Assembly (NCBI RefSeq): GCF_031846515.1
Contig: NZ_JAVRHO010000028.1
Coordinates: forward strand, 1-39,280
Direction: 5' to 3'
Source of the DNA: Autumnicola lenta
GTDB taxonomy: Bacteria; Bacteroidota; Bacteroidia; Flavobacteriales; Flavobacteriaceae
DNA: 39,280 nt
Shown: positions 1 through 8,400 of the stretch, in pieces
Layout: each line of letters opens with the position of its first letter
Position numbering within the stretch: the first letter of the stretch is position 1
Notes under the pieces: generated by a model
The model's database searches: none
What the model saw: only the letters and a program-made list of their open reading frames with translations
What the model was told of the DNA's origin: nothing
Translations under genes and position numbers: made by a program

Positions 1-199
1 GATAATTACAGTTCATTTCGGTGATATTTCAGGTGTATGATATTTATACTGAATACTGTGATGAAAGTTATTTAAAATTTTAAAGAAATGCTTTGGATGG
101 TAATGTAAATTTACATTTATTTGCAGCCGCAAAAATACCATCACAAGGCTGAGTCGGTAAAACGATGATGGTTCTGTGAAATTGTGTAAAAATTGAATT
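1..199. other. Non-coding leader before tRNA-Tyr
   Basis: No credible gene is visible. The stretch holds a probable tRNA promoter. A TTTG at 92-95 could serve as the -33 element and TTATTTG at 117-123, followed by CAGCCGC, could be the -7 element. The perfect 14-bp palindrome ATGTAAATTTACAT (103-116) lies between them. The long open frame on the minus strand here runs through tRNA-Tyr and is not a gene. Confidence 0.55.
92..126 (+). promoter_or_regulatory. Candidate promoter of the tRNA-Tyr/Gly unit
   Basis: TTTG (92-95) and TTATTTG (117-123) are spaced about as in Bacteroidota sigma-ABfr promoters, whose consensus is TTTG at -33 and TAnnTTTG at -7. The -7 match is imperfect. The CAGCCGC immediately after it resembles the extension seen before another gene in this window (23130-23143). 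A palindrome at 103-116 fills the spacer and could be an operator. Confidence 0.4.
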
Positions 200-281
200 G
201 GGGAGATACTCAAGCGGCCAACGAGGGCAGACTGTAAATCTGCTGTTTTTAACTTCGCAGGTTCGAATCCTGCTCTCCCCA
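200..281 (+). tRNA. tRNA-Tyr (GTA)
   Basis: Class II tRNA with acceptor GGGGAGA (200-206) pairing TCTCCCC (274-280). The anticodon arm is CAGACTGTAAATCTG with anticodon GTA, followed by a long variable arm and a T arm GCAGG-TTCGAAT-CCTGC. CCA is not encoded. It is the first of three tRNA genes ahead of tuf. Confidence 0.97.
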
Positions 282-292
282 CAAAAAAAGGA

Positions 293-338
293 TTAAGGTT
301 TAATGTTTAAGGACTAATATTTAGGCATTAAACCTTTA
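293..338 (+). repeat. Inverted repeat between tRNA-Tyr and tRNA-Gly
   Basis: AAGGTTTAATG (295-305) and CATTAAACCTT (326-336) are perfect 11-bp arms around a 20-nt loop. In a tRNA polycistron such a hairpin could guide processing or act as a weak terminator. There is no T-run of note after it. Confidence 0.55.
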
Positions 339-357
339 ACAGTAGGCCTTTTATATT

Positions 358-430
358 GCGGGAGTAGCTCAGTTGGTAGAGCGTCAGCCTTCCAAGCTGA
401 ATGTCGCCGGTTCGAACCCGGTCTCCCGCT
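358..430 (+). tRNA. tRNA-Gly (TCC)
   Basis: Cloverleaf with acceptor GCGGGAG (358-364) pairing CTCCCGC (423-429). The anticodon stem-loop CAGCCTTCCAAGCTG gives anticodon TCC, and the T arm is CCGG-TTCGAA-CCCGG. CCA is not encoded. The last ~20 nt of this gene are duplicated 127 bp downstream (see 414-560). Confidence 0.97.
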
Positions 431-560
431 CTAAAGACTTTCTGAAAGAAATAACAATTTGATTTAGTTTAAATTGTGTTAAAGGCAGAAAGCAGGGTGA
501 GAAGCCTGTCCTGAGTGAGCTTAAAAAAGCGAATCGAAGGGAACCCGGTCTCCCACTCTA
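414..560 (+). repeat. tRNA-tail repeat element at tRNA-Gly
   Basis: The tail of tRNA-Gly from the T-loop onward (GAACCCGGTCTCCCGCTCTA, 414-433) reappears with one change at 541-560, exactly 127 bp later. Between the copies lies an A/T-rich spacer, then the core GAGAAGCCTGTCC (about 499-511), a small GCTT-AAAAA-AGC hairpin and ATCGAAGG just before the second tail. The same core and tail arrangement occurs after tRNA-Trp and tRNA-Thr(TGT). The second tail lacks the 5' parts of a tRNA, so it is not a tRNA gene. Arms AGACTTTCT (435-443) and AGAAAGTCT (560-568) flank the insert as an inverted repeat. Confidence 0.75.
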
Positions 561-834
561 GAAAGTCTGGAACTTTGAGTTCATGATGGCTTTGTGAAGA
601 GGCGGAAAATTAAAATCTTCGCTTCATGACGATTACAGGGAGAAGCGCTCGAGATTGTGATTTCTGTATTGTTTATTTGCTGGCTGGAGATTTAAATATA
701 ACAGAAGGTTGTAATGCGTTCTGTGTTGTTCTAGATAAATTATAACCTAATAACCTGAGCAGGTTTGGGGTTATTTTTGTTGTTTACAGAACAATGAATT
801 TTGAGCCGGGGTGCCTAAAGCGCCTCTTTTAAAA
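561..834. other. Non-coding spacer before tRNA-Thr(GGT)
   Basis: No coding frame with family signal is visible. The only structure I can point to is the hairpin at 749-779. The promoter of tRNA-Thr/tuf probably lies in this stretch, but no convincing -33/-7 pair stands out. Confidence 0.5.
749..779 (+). terminator. Possible weak terminator hairpin
   Basis: AATAACC (749-755) can pair with GGTTATT (769-775), and a short T-run follows. It would separate the Tyr/Gly tRNA unit from tRNA-Thr/tuf. The stem is short and A/T-rich, so this is tentative. Confidence 0.35.
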
Positions 835-906
835 GCCGACGTAGCTCAGGGGTAGAGCGTTTCCTTGGTAAGGAAGAGGTCACGAGTTCAATTCTCGTCG
901 TTGGCT
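835..906 (+). tRNA. tRNA-Thr (GGT)
   Basis: Acceptor GCCGACG (835-841) pairs CGTTGGC (899-905) with a G-T wobble. The anticodon loop TTGGTAA gives GGT, and the T arm is CGAG-TTCAATT-CTCG. It lies 58 bp before tuf with no terminator between, so cotranscription with tuf is likely. Unlike tRNA-Gly, -Trp and -Thr(TGT), no duplicated tail follows it. Confidence 0.96.
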
Positions 907-964
907 CTTGTTTTTGTATAAAATTGAACACTAATATATAACTAAGATTAAATAAGTATTAATT

Positions 965-2152
965 ATGGCAAAGGAAACTTATGATCGTTCCAAACCGCAC
1001 CTTAATATTGGTACAATTGGACACGTAGATCACGGAAAAACAACTTTAACTGCAGCGATTACACGAGTAATGGCTGATGCTGGTTATTCAGAAGCGAGTG
1101 CTTTTGATCAAATTGACAATGCTCCGGAAGAGAAGGAAAGAGGTATTACTATTAACTCTTCACACGTAGAGTATTCGACTGCAAACCGTCACTACGCTCA
1201 TGTTGACTGTCCTGGTCACGCCGATTATGTGAAGAACATGGTTACAGGTGCTGCTCAAATGGATGGTGCTATTCTGGTTGTAGCTGCAACTGATGGTCCT
1301 ATGCCGCAAACTCGTGAACATATCCTTTTAGGACGTCAGGTTGGTATTCCAAGAATCGTTGTATTCTTGAATAAAGTTGACCTTGTTGACGATGAAGAAT
1401 TATTGGAATTGGTTGAGATGGAAGTAAGAGATCTTCTTTCTTTCTATGAGTATGATGGTGATAATGGTCCTGTAATTTCAGGTTCTGCACTTGGGGCTTT
1501 AGAAGGAGATGAGAAATGGTCTAAGACTGTTCTTGATCTTATGGAAGCTGTAGATAGCTGGATTGAACTTCCTGAGCGTGATGTAGATAAGCCTTTCTTG
1601 ATGCCTATCGAAGATGTATTTTCTATTACAGGTCGTGGTACAGTAGCAACTGGACGTATTGAAACTGGTGTAGCGAACACTGGAGATCCTGTAGAAATCA
1701 TTGGTATGGGAGCTGGTAAACTTACTTCCACTATTACTGGGGTTGAAATGTTCCGTAAAATTCTAGATAGAGGTGAAGCTGGAGATAACGTTGGAATTCT
1801 TCTTAGAGGTATTGAGAAATCTCAAATCTCAAGAGGTATGGTAATTACTAAGCCAGGTTCTGTAACTCCACACGCTAAATTTAAAGCTGAGGTTTATATC
1901 CTTAAGAAAGAAGAAGGTGGACGTCACACTCCATTCCATAACAACTACCGTCCACAGTTCTACGTACGTACAACTGATGTGACTGGAACAATTAGCCTTC
2001 CTGAAGGAGTTGAGATGGTAATGCCAGGTGATAACCTTACAATTACTGTAGAGTTAATTCAGGCTATTGCTATGAATCAGGGACTTCGTTTTGCTATCCG
2101 AGAAGGTGGTAGAACTGTAGGTGCTGGTCAGGTAACTGAAATTCTAGACTAA
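965..2152 (+). CDS. tuf: Elongation factor Tu
   Basis: EF-Tu delivers aminoacyl-tRNA to the ribosomal A site as a GTP complex in the cytoplasm. The 395-residue product has the full GTPase set: P-loop GHVDHGKT (19-26), switch I with KERGITI near 57-63, DCPGH (81-85), NKVD (136-139) and SGSAL (172-176). Domains 2 and 3 follow to the conserved RTVGAG near the C-terminus. Length matches the family. It sits between tRNA-Thr(GGT) and tRNA-Trp, the usual Bacteroidota arrangement, so tRNAs and their carrier are made from one region. A hairpin follows the stop. The ATG start is secure because MAKE-x-Y is the standard N-terminus. Confidence 0.99.
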   Translation: MAKETYDRSKPHLNIGTIGHVDHGKTTLTAAITRVMADAGYSEASAFDQIDNAPEEKERGITINSSHVEYSTANRHYAHVDCPGHADYVKNMVTGAAQMDGAILVVAATDGPMPQTREHILLGRQVGIPRIVVFLNKVDLVDDEELLELVEMEVRDLLSFYEYDGDNGPVISGSALGALEGDEKWSKTVLDLMEAVDSWIELPERDVDKPFLMPIEDVFSITGRGTVATGRIETGVANTGDPVEIIGMGAGKLTSTITGVEMFRKILDRGEAGDNVGILLRGIEKSQISRGMVITKPGSVTPHAKFKAEVYILKKEEGGRHTPFHNNYRPQFYVRTTDVTGTISLPEGVEMVMPGDNLTITVELIQAIAMNQGLRFAIREGGRTVGAGQVTEILD

Positions 2153-2169
2153 TTCAGAATTGATTTATA

Positions 2170-2209
2170 AAGGTATCCCGCTGTAAATCGGGATACCTTC
2201 CTTTATATT
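2170..2209 (+). terminator. Hairpin after tuf (terminator or processing site)
   Basis: AAGGTATCCCG (2170-2180) and CGGGATACCTT (2189-2199) form a perfect 11-bp stem with an 8-nt loop, followed by CCTTTATATTT. The T-rich tail is interrupted, so it may be a partial terminator between tuf and tRNA-Trp or an RNA processing signal. Confidence 0.6.
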
Positions 2210-2210
2210 T

Positions 2211-2283
2211 ACGGGTTTAGCTCAGTTGGTAGAGCACTGGTCTCCAAAACCAGGTGTCGGGAGTTCGAGCCTCTCAACCCGTG
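2211..2283 (+). tRNA. tRNA-Trp (CCA)
   Basis: Acceptor ACGGGTT (2211-2217) pairs AACCCGT (2276-2282). The anticodon stem-loop CTGGTCTCCAAAACCAG gives CCA. It lies between tuf and secE as in other Bacteroidota. A degenerate copy of its 3' tail lies 107 bp downstream. Confidence 0.97.
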
Positions 2284-2392
2284 CAAGAGAAAATAATTCC
2301 TTTACAGGGATCTAAAATTTTCAGGATATCTAGAAAAAAGTGGCGAGATGCCTGTCCCGAGAGAAGTCGAAGGTAGTCTCTCAATCCGAGCA
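2268..2392 (+). repeat. tRNA-tail repeat element at tRNA-Trp
   Basis: AGCCTCTCAACCCGTGCA (2268-2285, T-loop to just past the gene) is echoed by AGTCTCTCAATCCGAGCA (2375-2392), 15 of 18 identical, 107 bp later. The core before the second tail reads CGAGATGCCTGTCC...GAGAGAAGTCGAAGG (2344-2373), matching the core at the Gly and Thr(TGT) loci. The element ends 13 nt before the secE start and therefore forms part of the secE leader. Confidence 0.7.
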
Positions 2393-2405
2393 AATAAATC
2401 AAGAA

Positions 2406-2603
2406 ATGGCGGGAATTGTTAATTACATATCAGAATCTTATAACGAGTTAAAAAACCATGTTACCTGGACGAGCTGGCCTGAAGCGCAACGCTTAACTAT
2501 CGTGGTTGCCGTATTCTCAATTATTTTTTCATTGGCAGTTTGGGGTGTTGATTCTTTGTTTAGCTCTGCAATAGAGCAGTACTTCGAATGGATTAAATCT
2601 TAA
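2406..2603 (+). CDS. secE: Preprotein translocase subunit SecE
   Basis: SecE is the small clamp subunit of the SecYEG channel in the inner membrane. I chose the ATG at 2406, giving 65 residues starting MAGIVNYISESYNEL. This matches the short single-membrane-span SecE of Bacteroidota: an amphipathic helix, the conserved VTWTSWPEAQ hinge, then one transmembrane helix (about residues 31-50). The open frame extends 22 codons upstream to 2340, but that extension is translated repeat sequence (the tRNA-Trp tail element) and is unlikely to be protein. nusG follows after 10 nt. Confidence 0.95.
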   Translation: MAGIVNYISESYNELKNHVTWTSWPEAQRLTIVVAVFSIIFSLAVWGVDSLFSSAIEQYFEWIKS

Positions 2604-2613
2604 AAAACTACAA

Positions 2614-3165
2614 ATGACAGAGGTAAAGGATAAAAAATGGTATGTTGTTCGTGCCGTTAGTGGTCAGGAAAATAAAGTCAAAGATTATATAGAAAAAGAA
2701 ATTGCCCACCATGGCCTGGAAGATCAGGTAGACCAGGTTCTTGTTCCAACCGAAAAAGTTATACAAATTAGAAACGGAAAAAAGGTTAATAAAGAACGCG
2801 TTTACTTTCCGGGATATATAATGGTACAGGCAAATCTTATAGGGGAAATTCCTCATATCATTAAAGGAATTAATGGTGTGATAGGTTTTCTTGGAGAGAC
2901 TAAAGGTGGGGATCCGGTGCCACTCAGAAAATCTGAAGTAAATCGTATGTTAGGTAAGGTTGACGAACTCTCTGTGAAAGCAGATAATGTCGCCATTCCT
3001 TTTACTATTGGGGAAACTATTAAAGTAATAGATGGTCCATTCAATGGTTTTAATGGTACGGTAGAAAAGATAAATGAAGAAAAACGTAAGCTTGAGGTAA
3101 TGGTTAAGATTTTCGGAAGAAAAACACCGCTGGAATTGAGCTATATGCAAGTAGAAAAAGTATAA
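2614..3165 (+). CDS. nusG: Transcription termination/antitermination factor NusG
   Basis: NusG binds RNA polymerase at the clamp and links it to Rho or the ribosome. The 183-residue product has an N-terminal NGN domain opening with KKWYVVRAVSGQENKVK and containing RVYFPGYIMV. A C-terminal KOW motif includes DGPFNGFNGTVEKI, near residues 140-153. Its position right after secE and before rplK is the near-universal bacterial order. Only 10 nt separate it from secE, so the two are cotranscribed. Confidence 0.98.
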   Translation: MTEVKDKKWYVVRAVSGQENKVKDYIEKEIAHHGLEDQVDQVLVPTEKVIQIRNGKKVNKERVYFPGYIMVQANLIGEIPHIIKGINGVIGFLGETKGGDPVPLRKSEVNRMLGKVDELSVKADNVAIPFTIGETIKVIDGPFNGFNGTVEKINEEKRKLEVMVKIFGRKTPLELSYMQVEKV

Positions 3166-3186
3166 CAATATTTGTTACATATTTTT

Positions 3187-3224
3187 TGATAGTTTTTTAA
3201 AGCTTCCACTCTAACAAACTATCA
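3187..3224 (+). repeat. Inverted repeat in nusG-rplK spacer
   Basis: TGATAGTTT (3187-3195) and AAACTATCA (3216-3224) are perfect 9-bp arms with a 20-nt loop, ending 16 nt before the rplK start. It could be a leader structure involved in ribosomal-protein autoregulation. That role is inference from position only. Confidence 0.4.
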
Positions 3225-3240
3225 CCTAAAAATTTAGAAA

Positions 3241-3678
3241 ATGGCAAAAGAAGTAAGTAAAGTTGTAAAACTACAAGTTCGCGGAGGTGCTGCTAACCCT
3301 TCACCACCAGTTGGACCTGCTTTAGGTGCTGCCGGAGTTAATATCATGGAGTTCTGTAAGCAATTTAACGCCAGAACACAGGATAAACAAGGTAAAGTAT
3401 TGCCTGTTGCGATAACAGTTTATGGTGATAAGTCTTTTGACTTTGTTATCAAGACTCCTCCTGCAGCAGTACAATTGTTGGAAGCATCTAAATCTAAAAA
3501 GGGTTCTGGAGAGCCTAACAGAAAAAAAGTAGCAAGTGTTTCTTGGGATCAGGTTAGAGCTATTGCAGAAGATAAAATGCAGGATTTAAATGCATTCACT
3601 GTAGAGTCTGCGATGAAAATGGTTGCCGGAACAGCACGTTCAATGGGGATAACTGTAAAAGGTAGCGCACCGTTTTAA
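3241..3678 (+). CDS. rplK: 50S ribosomal protein L11
   Basis: L11 forms the stalk base of the GTPase-associated centre on 23S rRNA. The 145-residue product has the N-terminal PSPPVGPALGAAGVNIMEFCKQFN segment and the C-terminal rRNA-binding domain ending in GTARSMGITVKG. Length is typical. It starts the rplKAJL block, 19 nt before rplA. Confidence 0.98.
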   Translation: MAKEVSKVVKLQVRGGAANPSPPVGPALGAAGVNIMEFCKQFNARTQDKQGKVLPVAITVYGDKSFDFVIKTPPAAVQLLEASKSKKGSGEPNRKKVASVSWDQVRAIAEDKMQDLNAFTVESAMKMVAGTARSMGITVKGSAPF

Positions 3679-3697
3679 TCCTAAAAGAAATTAAGAA

Positions 3698-4396
3698 ATG
3701 GCAAAAGTAACAAAAAAGCAAAAAGAGGCTCAATCTAAAATCGAAAACGGTAAGCTGTATTCGGTTGCAGAAGCTTCAGCTTTAATAAAAGAAGTTTCCA
3801 ACGAAAACTTTGATGCTTCTGTGGATTTGGCTGTTCGTTTGAACGTAGATCCTCGTAAAGCTAATCAAATGGTGAGAGGTGTTGTGACACTTCCTCATGG
3901 TACCGGTAAAGATGTAAAGGTTTTGGCTCTTGTAACTCCAGATAAGGAAGAAGAGGCTAAAGAAGCTGGTGCAGATTTTGTTGGACTTGATGAATACCTT
4001 GAGAAAATTAAAGGCGGCTGGACAGATGTGGATGTTATCGTCACTATGCCTAGTGTTATGGGAAAATTAGGACCCCTTGGTCGTATTCTTGGACCTAGAG
4101 GTTTGATGCCTAACCCGAAAACCGGTACGGTAACTATGGATATTGGTAAAGCTGTATCTGATGTTAAGGCTGGTAAAATTGACTTTAAAGTTGATAAAAC
4201 AGGTATTGTTCACGCTGCAGTTGGTAAGGCATCTTTTGATGCTGAAAAAATTGCTGGTAACGCAAGAGAATTATTAACTACGCTGGTAAAGTTGAAGCCT
4301 CAGGCTGCTAAGGGTGTCTATATAAAGAGTATTTATATGGCTAGCACCATGAGCCCGAGTGTGGCAATTGACACTAAAAGGTTTACTGAGCAATAA
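3698..4396 (+). CDS. rplA: 50S ribosomal protein L1
   Basis: L1 binds the mobile L1 stalk of 23S rRNA and in many bacteria represses its own L11-L1 message. The 232-residue product shows the signature GPLGRILGPRGLMPNPKTGTVT in the second half and the TPDKEEEAKEAGADFVG segment. It lies between rplK and rplJ with short gaps, within one operon. Confidence 0.98.
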   Translation: MAKVTKKQKEAQSKIENGKLYSVAEASALIKEVSNENFDASVDLAVRLNVDPRKANQMVRGVVTLPHGTGKDVKVLALVTPDKEEEAKEAGADFVGLDEYLEKIKGGWTDVDVIVTMPSVMGKLGPLGRILGPRGLMPNPKTGTVTMDIGKAVSDVKAGKIDFKVDKTGIVHAAVGKASFDAEKIAGNARELLTTLVKLKPQAAKGVYIKSIYMASTMSPSVAIDTKRFTEQ

Positions 4397-4405
4397 TAAG
4401 TTATT

Positions 4406-4927
4406 ATGACAAGAGAAGAAAAATCACAAGTAATAAAAGATTTAACTGCCCAGTTAGCTGATTCTCCAACCATTTATTTAGCAGATATTTCTGGATTAAA
4501 CGCAGGCGCCACTTCTAACTTAAGAAGAGCTTGTTTTAAAGCAGATATTAAGCTATCGGTAGTTAAAAACACATTATTGGCGAAAGCCATGGAAGCAACT
4601 GATAAAGATTTCGCAGATCTGCCATCAGTACTTAAAGGTAATACTTCAATAATGTTATCTGAAACCGGAAATGCTCCGGCCAAGGTTATAAAAGAATTCA
4701 GAAAAAAATCTGATAAGCCTCTTCTTAAGGGAGCTTTTGTAGAGGAAGCTGTTTATGTAGGCGATAATTACCTGGATGCCCTTGTAAATATCAAATCTAA
4801 AGAAGAAGTTATTGGAGATATTATTGGTCTATTACAATCACCTGCTAAGAATGTTATTTCAGCACTTAAATCTGGTGGCGGTAAAATAGCCGGAATTCTT
4901 AAAACTCTTTCTGAAAAGGAAGAATAG
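4406..4927 (+). CDS. rplJ: 50S ribosomal protein L10
   Basis: L10 anchors the L7/L12 dimers to the ribosome. The 173-residue product starts MTREEKSQVIKDL and contains ADISGLNAGATSNLRRAC and VVKNTLLAKAM, as in Bacteroidota L10. The C-terminal helix (about 140-173), ending in KILKTLSEKEE, is the L7/L12-binding part. It starts 9 nt after the rplA stop. Confidence 0.97.
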   Translation: MTREEKSQVIKDLTAQLADSPTIYLADISGLNAGATSNLRRACFKADIKLSVVKNTLLAKAMEATDKDFADLPSVLKGNTSIMLSETGNAPAKVIKEFRKKSDKPLLKGAFVEEAVYVGDNYLDALVNIKSKEEVIGDIIGLLQSPAKNVISALKSGGGKIAGILKTLSEKEE

Positions 4928-4983
4928 ATACGTACGCACTTTTTAACAATTATAATTAAAGAACTTTTTAAAACGATAGAAAA

Positions 4984-5358
4984 ATGGCAGATTTAAAAGA
5001 TTTCGCAGAACAATTGGTTAACTTGACTGTAAAAGAAGTTAATGAGTTAGCTGATATTCTAAAAGAAGAATATGGTATTGAGCCTGCTGCTGCAGCTGTT
5101 GCTGTTGCTGGTGGAGCTGCTGGTGGTGAAGAAGCCGCTGAAGAGCAAACTGAATTTGATGTAATCCTTAAGGCTCCGGGAGGTGCTAAGCTTGCAGTAG
5201 TTAAGCTTGTGAAAGAACTTACTGGTCTTGGTCTTAAAGACGCTAAAGGATTAGTTGATGGTGCACCTGCTCCAGTAAAAGAAGGTGTTTCTAAAGATGA
5301 AGCTGAAGCATTAAAAGCACAGTTAGAAGAAGCAGGAGCTGAGGTTGAGCTTAAATAA
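4984..5358 (+). CDS. rplL: 50S ribosomal protein L7/L12
   Basis: L7/L12 is the multicopy stalk protein that recruits translational GTPases. The 124-residue product has an N-terminal dimerisation helix, an Ala/Gly-rich hinge (about 36-55) and the globular domain with APGGAKLAVVKLVKELTGLGLKDAKGLVD. A strong hairpin follows at 5383-5420, before rpoB. Confidence 0.98.
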   Translation: MADLKDFAEQLVNLTVKEVNELADILKEEYGIEPAAAAVAVAGGAAGGEEAAEEQTEFDVILKAPGGAKLAVVKLVKELTGLGLKDAKGLVDGAPAPVKEGVSKDEAEALKAQLEEAGAEVELK

Positions 5359-5382
5359 GCTTGACAAAAGCAATATTATTTA

Positions 5383-5428
5383 GGTTTAGGCCTCAGGATT
5401 CGCTCCTGAAGGTCTAAACCCTTTTGCG
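5383..5428 (+). terminator. Hairpin between rplL and rpoB (probable attenuator)
   Basis: A long stem is formed by GGTTTAGGCCTCAGGA and TCCTGAAGGTCTAAACC around a 5-nt loop, with a few mismatches, followed by CTTTTG. The weak T tract suggests partial termination. Many bacteria lower rpoBC relative to the stalk genes by an attenuator at this place. Confidence 0.65.
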
Positions 5429-5491
5429 TATATAACGGCATAGTCCTTGTAACGCACCTATATATATAACAAATTATAATTCCGTCCATAG

Positions 5492-8400
5492 ATGTTAGCA
5501 AAGCAAACTGAAAGATTGAGTTTCTCTTCTGTAAAGAACAGGCCTGATTATCCTGACTTTCTGGATATCCAGATCAAGTCATTCCAGGACTTCTTTCAAT
5601 TGGAAACAAAATCAGAAGAGCGGGGAAATGAAGGTCTGTATAATACCTTTTTAGAGAACTTCCCAATTACGGACACCCGTAACCAATTTGTACTAGAATT
5701 TTTAGATTATTTCGTGGACCCGCCAAGATATTCCATTCAGGAATGTATTGAGCGTGGTTTAACTTACAGTGTTCCGCTTAAAGCAAGGTTAAAGCTTTAT
5801 TGTACAGATCCGGAACATGAAGATTTTGAAACCATCGTACAGGACGTTTATTTGGGAACTATCCCTTATATGACCCCAAGTGGTACCTTTTGTATCAATG
5901 GTGCAGAGCGTGTAGTGGTATCTCAGTTACACCGTTCTCCGGGGGTTTTCTTTGGACAATCTTTCCATGCTAATGGAACAAAACTATATTCTGCCCGTGT
6001 TATTCCTTTTAAAGGATCGTGGATAGAATTTGCTACCGATATTAACAGCGTGATGTACGCGTATATCGATAGAAAGAAAAAATTACCTGTTACTACGCTA
6101 TTCCGTGCTATCGGTTTTGAGCGTGATAAAGATATTCTTGAAATCTTTGACCTGGCAGAAGAGGTTAAAGTTTCGAAAACAGGACTTAAAAAAGTATTGG
6201 GTCGTAAACTGGCGGCTCGTGTATTGAATACCTGGTATGAGGATTTCGTTGATGAAGATACAGGAGAGGTAGTTTCAATTGAACGTAATGAAATTGTTCT
6301 GGATCGTGATACAGAACTTGAAAAAGAACATATAGAAGAAATTCTGGAAACTGGTAGTAAAACTATTCTTCTTCATAAAGAGGATAATCAAACCGGTGAC
6401 TATGCGATTATTCACAATACTTTACAAAAAGACCCTACCAACTCTGAAAAAGAAGCGGTAGAACATATTTATCGTCAGCTACGTAATGCAGAACCGCCAG
6501 ATGAGGAAACGGCTCGTGGTATTATCGATAAATTATTTTTCTCAGATCAGCGTTACAGTCTTGGAGAAGTTGGTCGTTATAGAATGAATAAAAAACTTGG
6601 TCTTGATGTGGCTATGGATAAGCAGGTGCTTACCAAAGAAGACATCATTACCATTGTAAAATATTTAATTGAGCTTATAAACTCTAAAGCTGAGATTGAT
6701 GATATTGATCACTTGTCTAACCGTCGTGTTAGAACTGTAGGTGAGCAACTATCCCAGCAGTTTGGTGTTGGTCTTGCCCGTATGGCACGTACTATTCGTG
6801 AGCGGATGAATGTTCGTGATAATGAGGTATTTACACCAATAGATTTGATTAACGCGAAGACATTGTCTTCTGTTATTAATTCTTTCTTCGGGACAAACCA
6901 GTTATCTCAGTTCATGGACCAGACAAACCCGCTTGCAGAGATTACGCACAAGCGTCGTCTTTCAGCACTTGGGCCAGGTGGTTTATCCAGAGAAAGAGCA
7001 GGATTTGAAGTACGTGATGTTCACTATACACACTATGGTAGACTTTGTCCTATTGAAACTCCTGAAGGTCCAAACATTGGTTTGATCTCTTCACTTGCAG
7101 TTTATGCAAAAGTGAATGGAATGGGCTTCATCGAGACTCCATATAGAAATGTAACTGATGGTAAGATTAATCTTTCTGAAGAGGCTGTTTATTTTAGTGC
7201 AGAGGAAGAAGAAGGAAAGAAAATTGCCCAGGCAAATATTCCTTTAGAAGATGATGGAACGATCACTGCTGAAAGGGTAATTGCAAGAATGGAAGGAGAC
7301 TTTCCGGTTGTAGATCCAAAAGAGGTCCATTATACCGATGTTGCACCAAATCAGATTGCATCTATTTCGGCTTCATTAATTCCTTTCCTGGAACATGATG
7401 ATGCCAACCGTGCATTGATGGGATCTAACATGATGCGTCAGGCCGTACCATTGTTAAGAGCTGATTCTCCTATTGTGGGAACGGGTCTTGAAAGACAGGT
7501 TGCTACAGATTCACGTGTGTTGATTAATGCTGAGGGTGAAGGAGAAGTAGAATATGTAGATGCAAACCAGATTACAATTAAGTACGATCGTACAGAGGAA
7601 GAGCGTATGGTTAGTTTCGATAGTGATTCTAAAACTTACGATCTTATAAAATTCCGTAAAACCAACCAGGGAACTTCTATAAACCTTAAGCCAATTGTAG
7701 CTGTAGGGGATAGAGTAACCAGAGGTCAGGTTCTATGTCAGGGTTACGCTACTGAAGCTGGTGAACTTGCTTTGGGTAGAAACATGAAGGTTGCCTTTAT
7801 GCCCTGGAAAGGATATAACTTTGAAGATGCGATCGTAATTTCTGAAAAAGTAGTTAGAGATGATATTTTCACCTCTATTCATATAGATGAATATTCACTG
7901 GAAGTTCGGGATACCAAATTGGGTAACGAAGAATTGACTAATGATATTCCAAACGTTTCTGAAGAGGCTACAAGAGACCTTGATGAACACGGGATGATAA
8001 GAATTGGTGCCGAGGTTAAACCTGGAGATATTCTTATTGGAAAAATTACTCCAAAGGGAGAAAGTGATCCTACTCCTGAAGAGAAATTGTTAAGAGCAAT
8101 CTTTGGTGATAAAGCAGGTGATGTTAAAGATGCCTCTTTAAAAGCTTCTCCTTCTTTAAGCGGAGTTGTAATAAATAAGAAACTTTTTGCCAGAGCTATT
8201 AAAGATAAGCGCAAGAGAGCTCAGGATAAAGAAGATATTTCGGCTTTAGAGATGAAGTACGAAACTAAGTTCACTACTTTAAAATCTGATCTGGTAGATA
8301 AATTATTTGCCATTATTGGAGGAAAAACAGCACAAGGTGTTCAAAATGATTTAGGGGAAGAAGTAATGCCAAAAGGTAAGAAATATACCCTTAAGATGTT

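Noticed and set aside
13..282. Minus-strand 89-codon frame at the window start
   Set aside because: It runs through tRNA-Tyr in antisense and has no family resemblance.
541..560. Second tRNA-Gly or a tRNA pseudogene
   Set aside because: Only the T-loop-to-3' end is present, with no D arm or anticodon arm, and the same pattern occurs at other tRNAs, so it is a repeat-associated tail copy.
1299..1731. Antisense frames within tuf
   Set aside because: They are shadows of a highly conserved gene on the other strand.
6899..6970. Rifampicin resistance change in rpoB
   Set aside because: D476, H486 and S491 and neighbouring residues are of the sensitive type.
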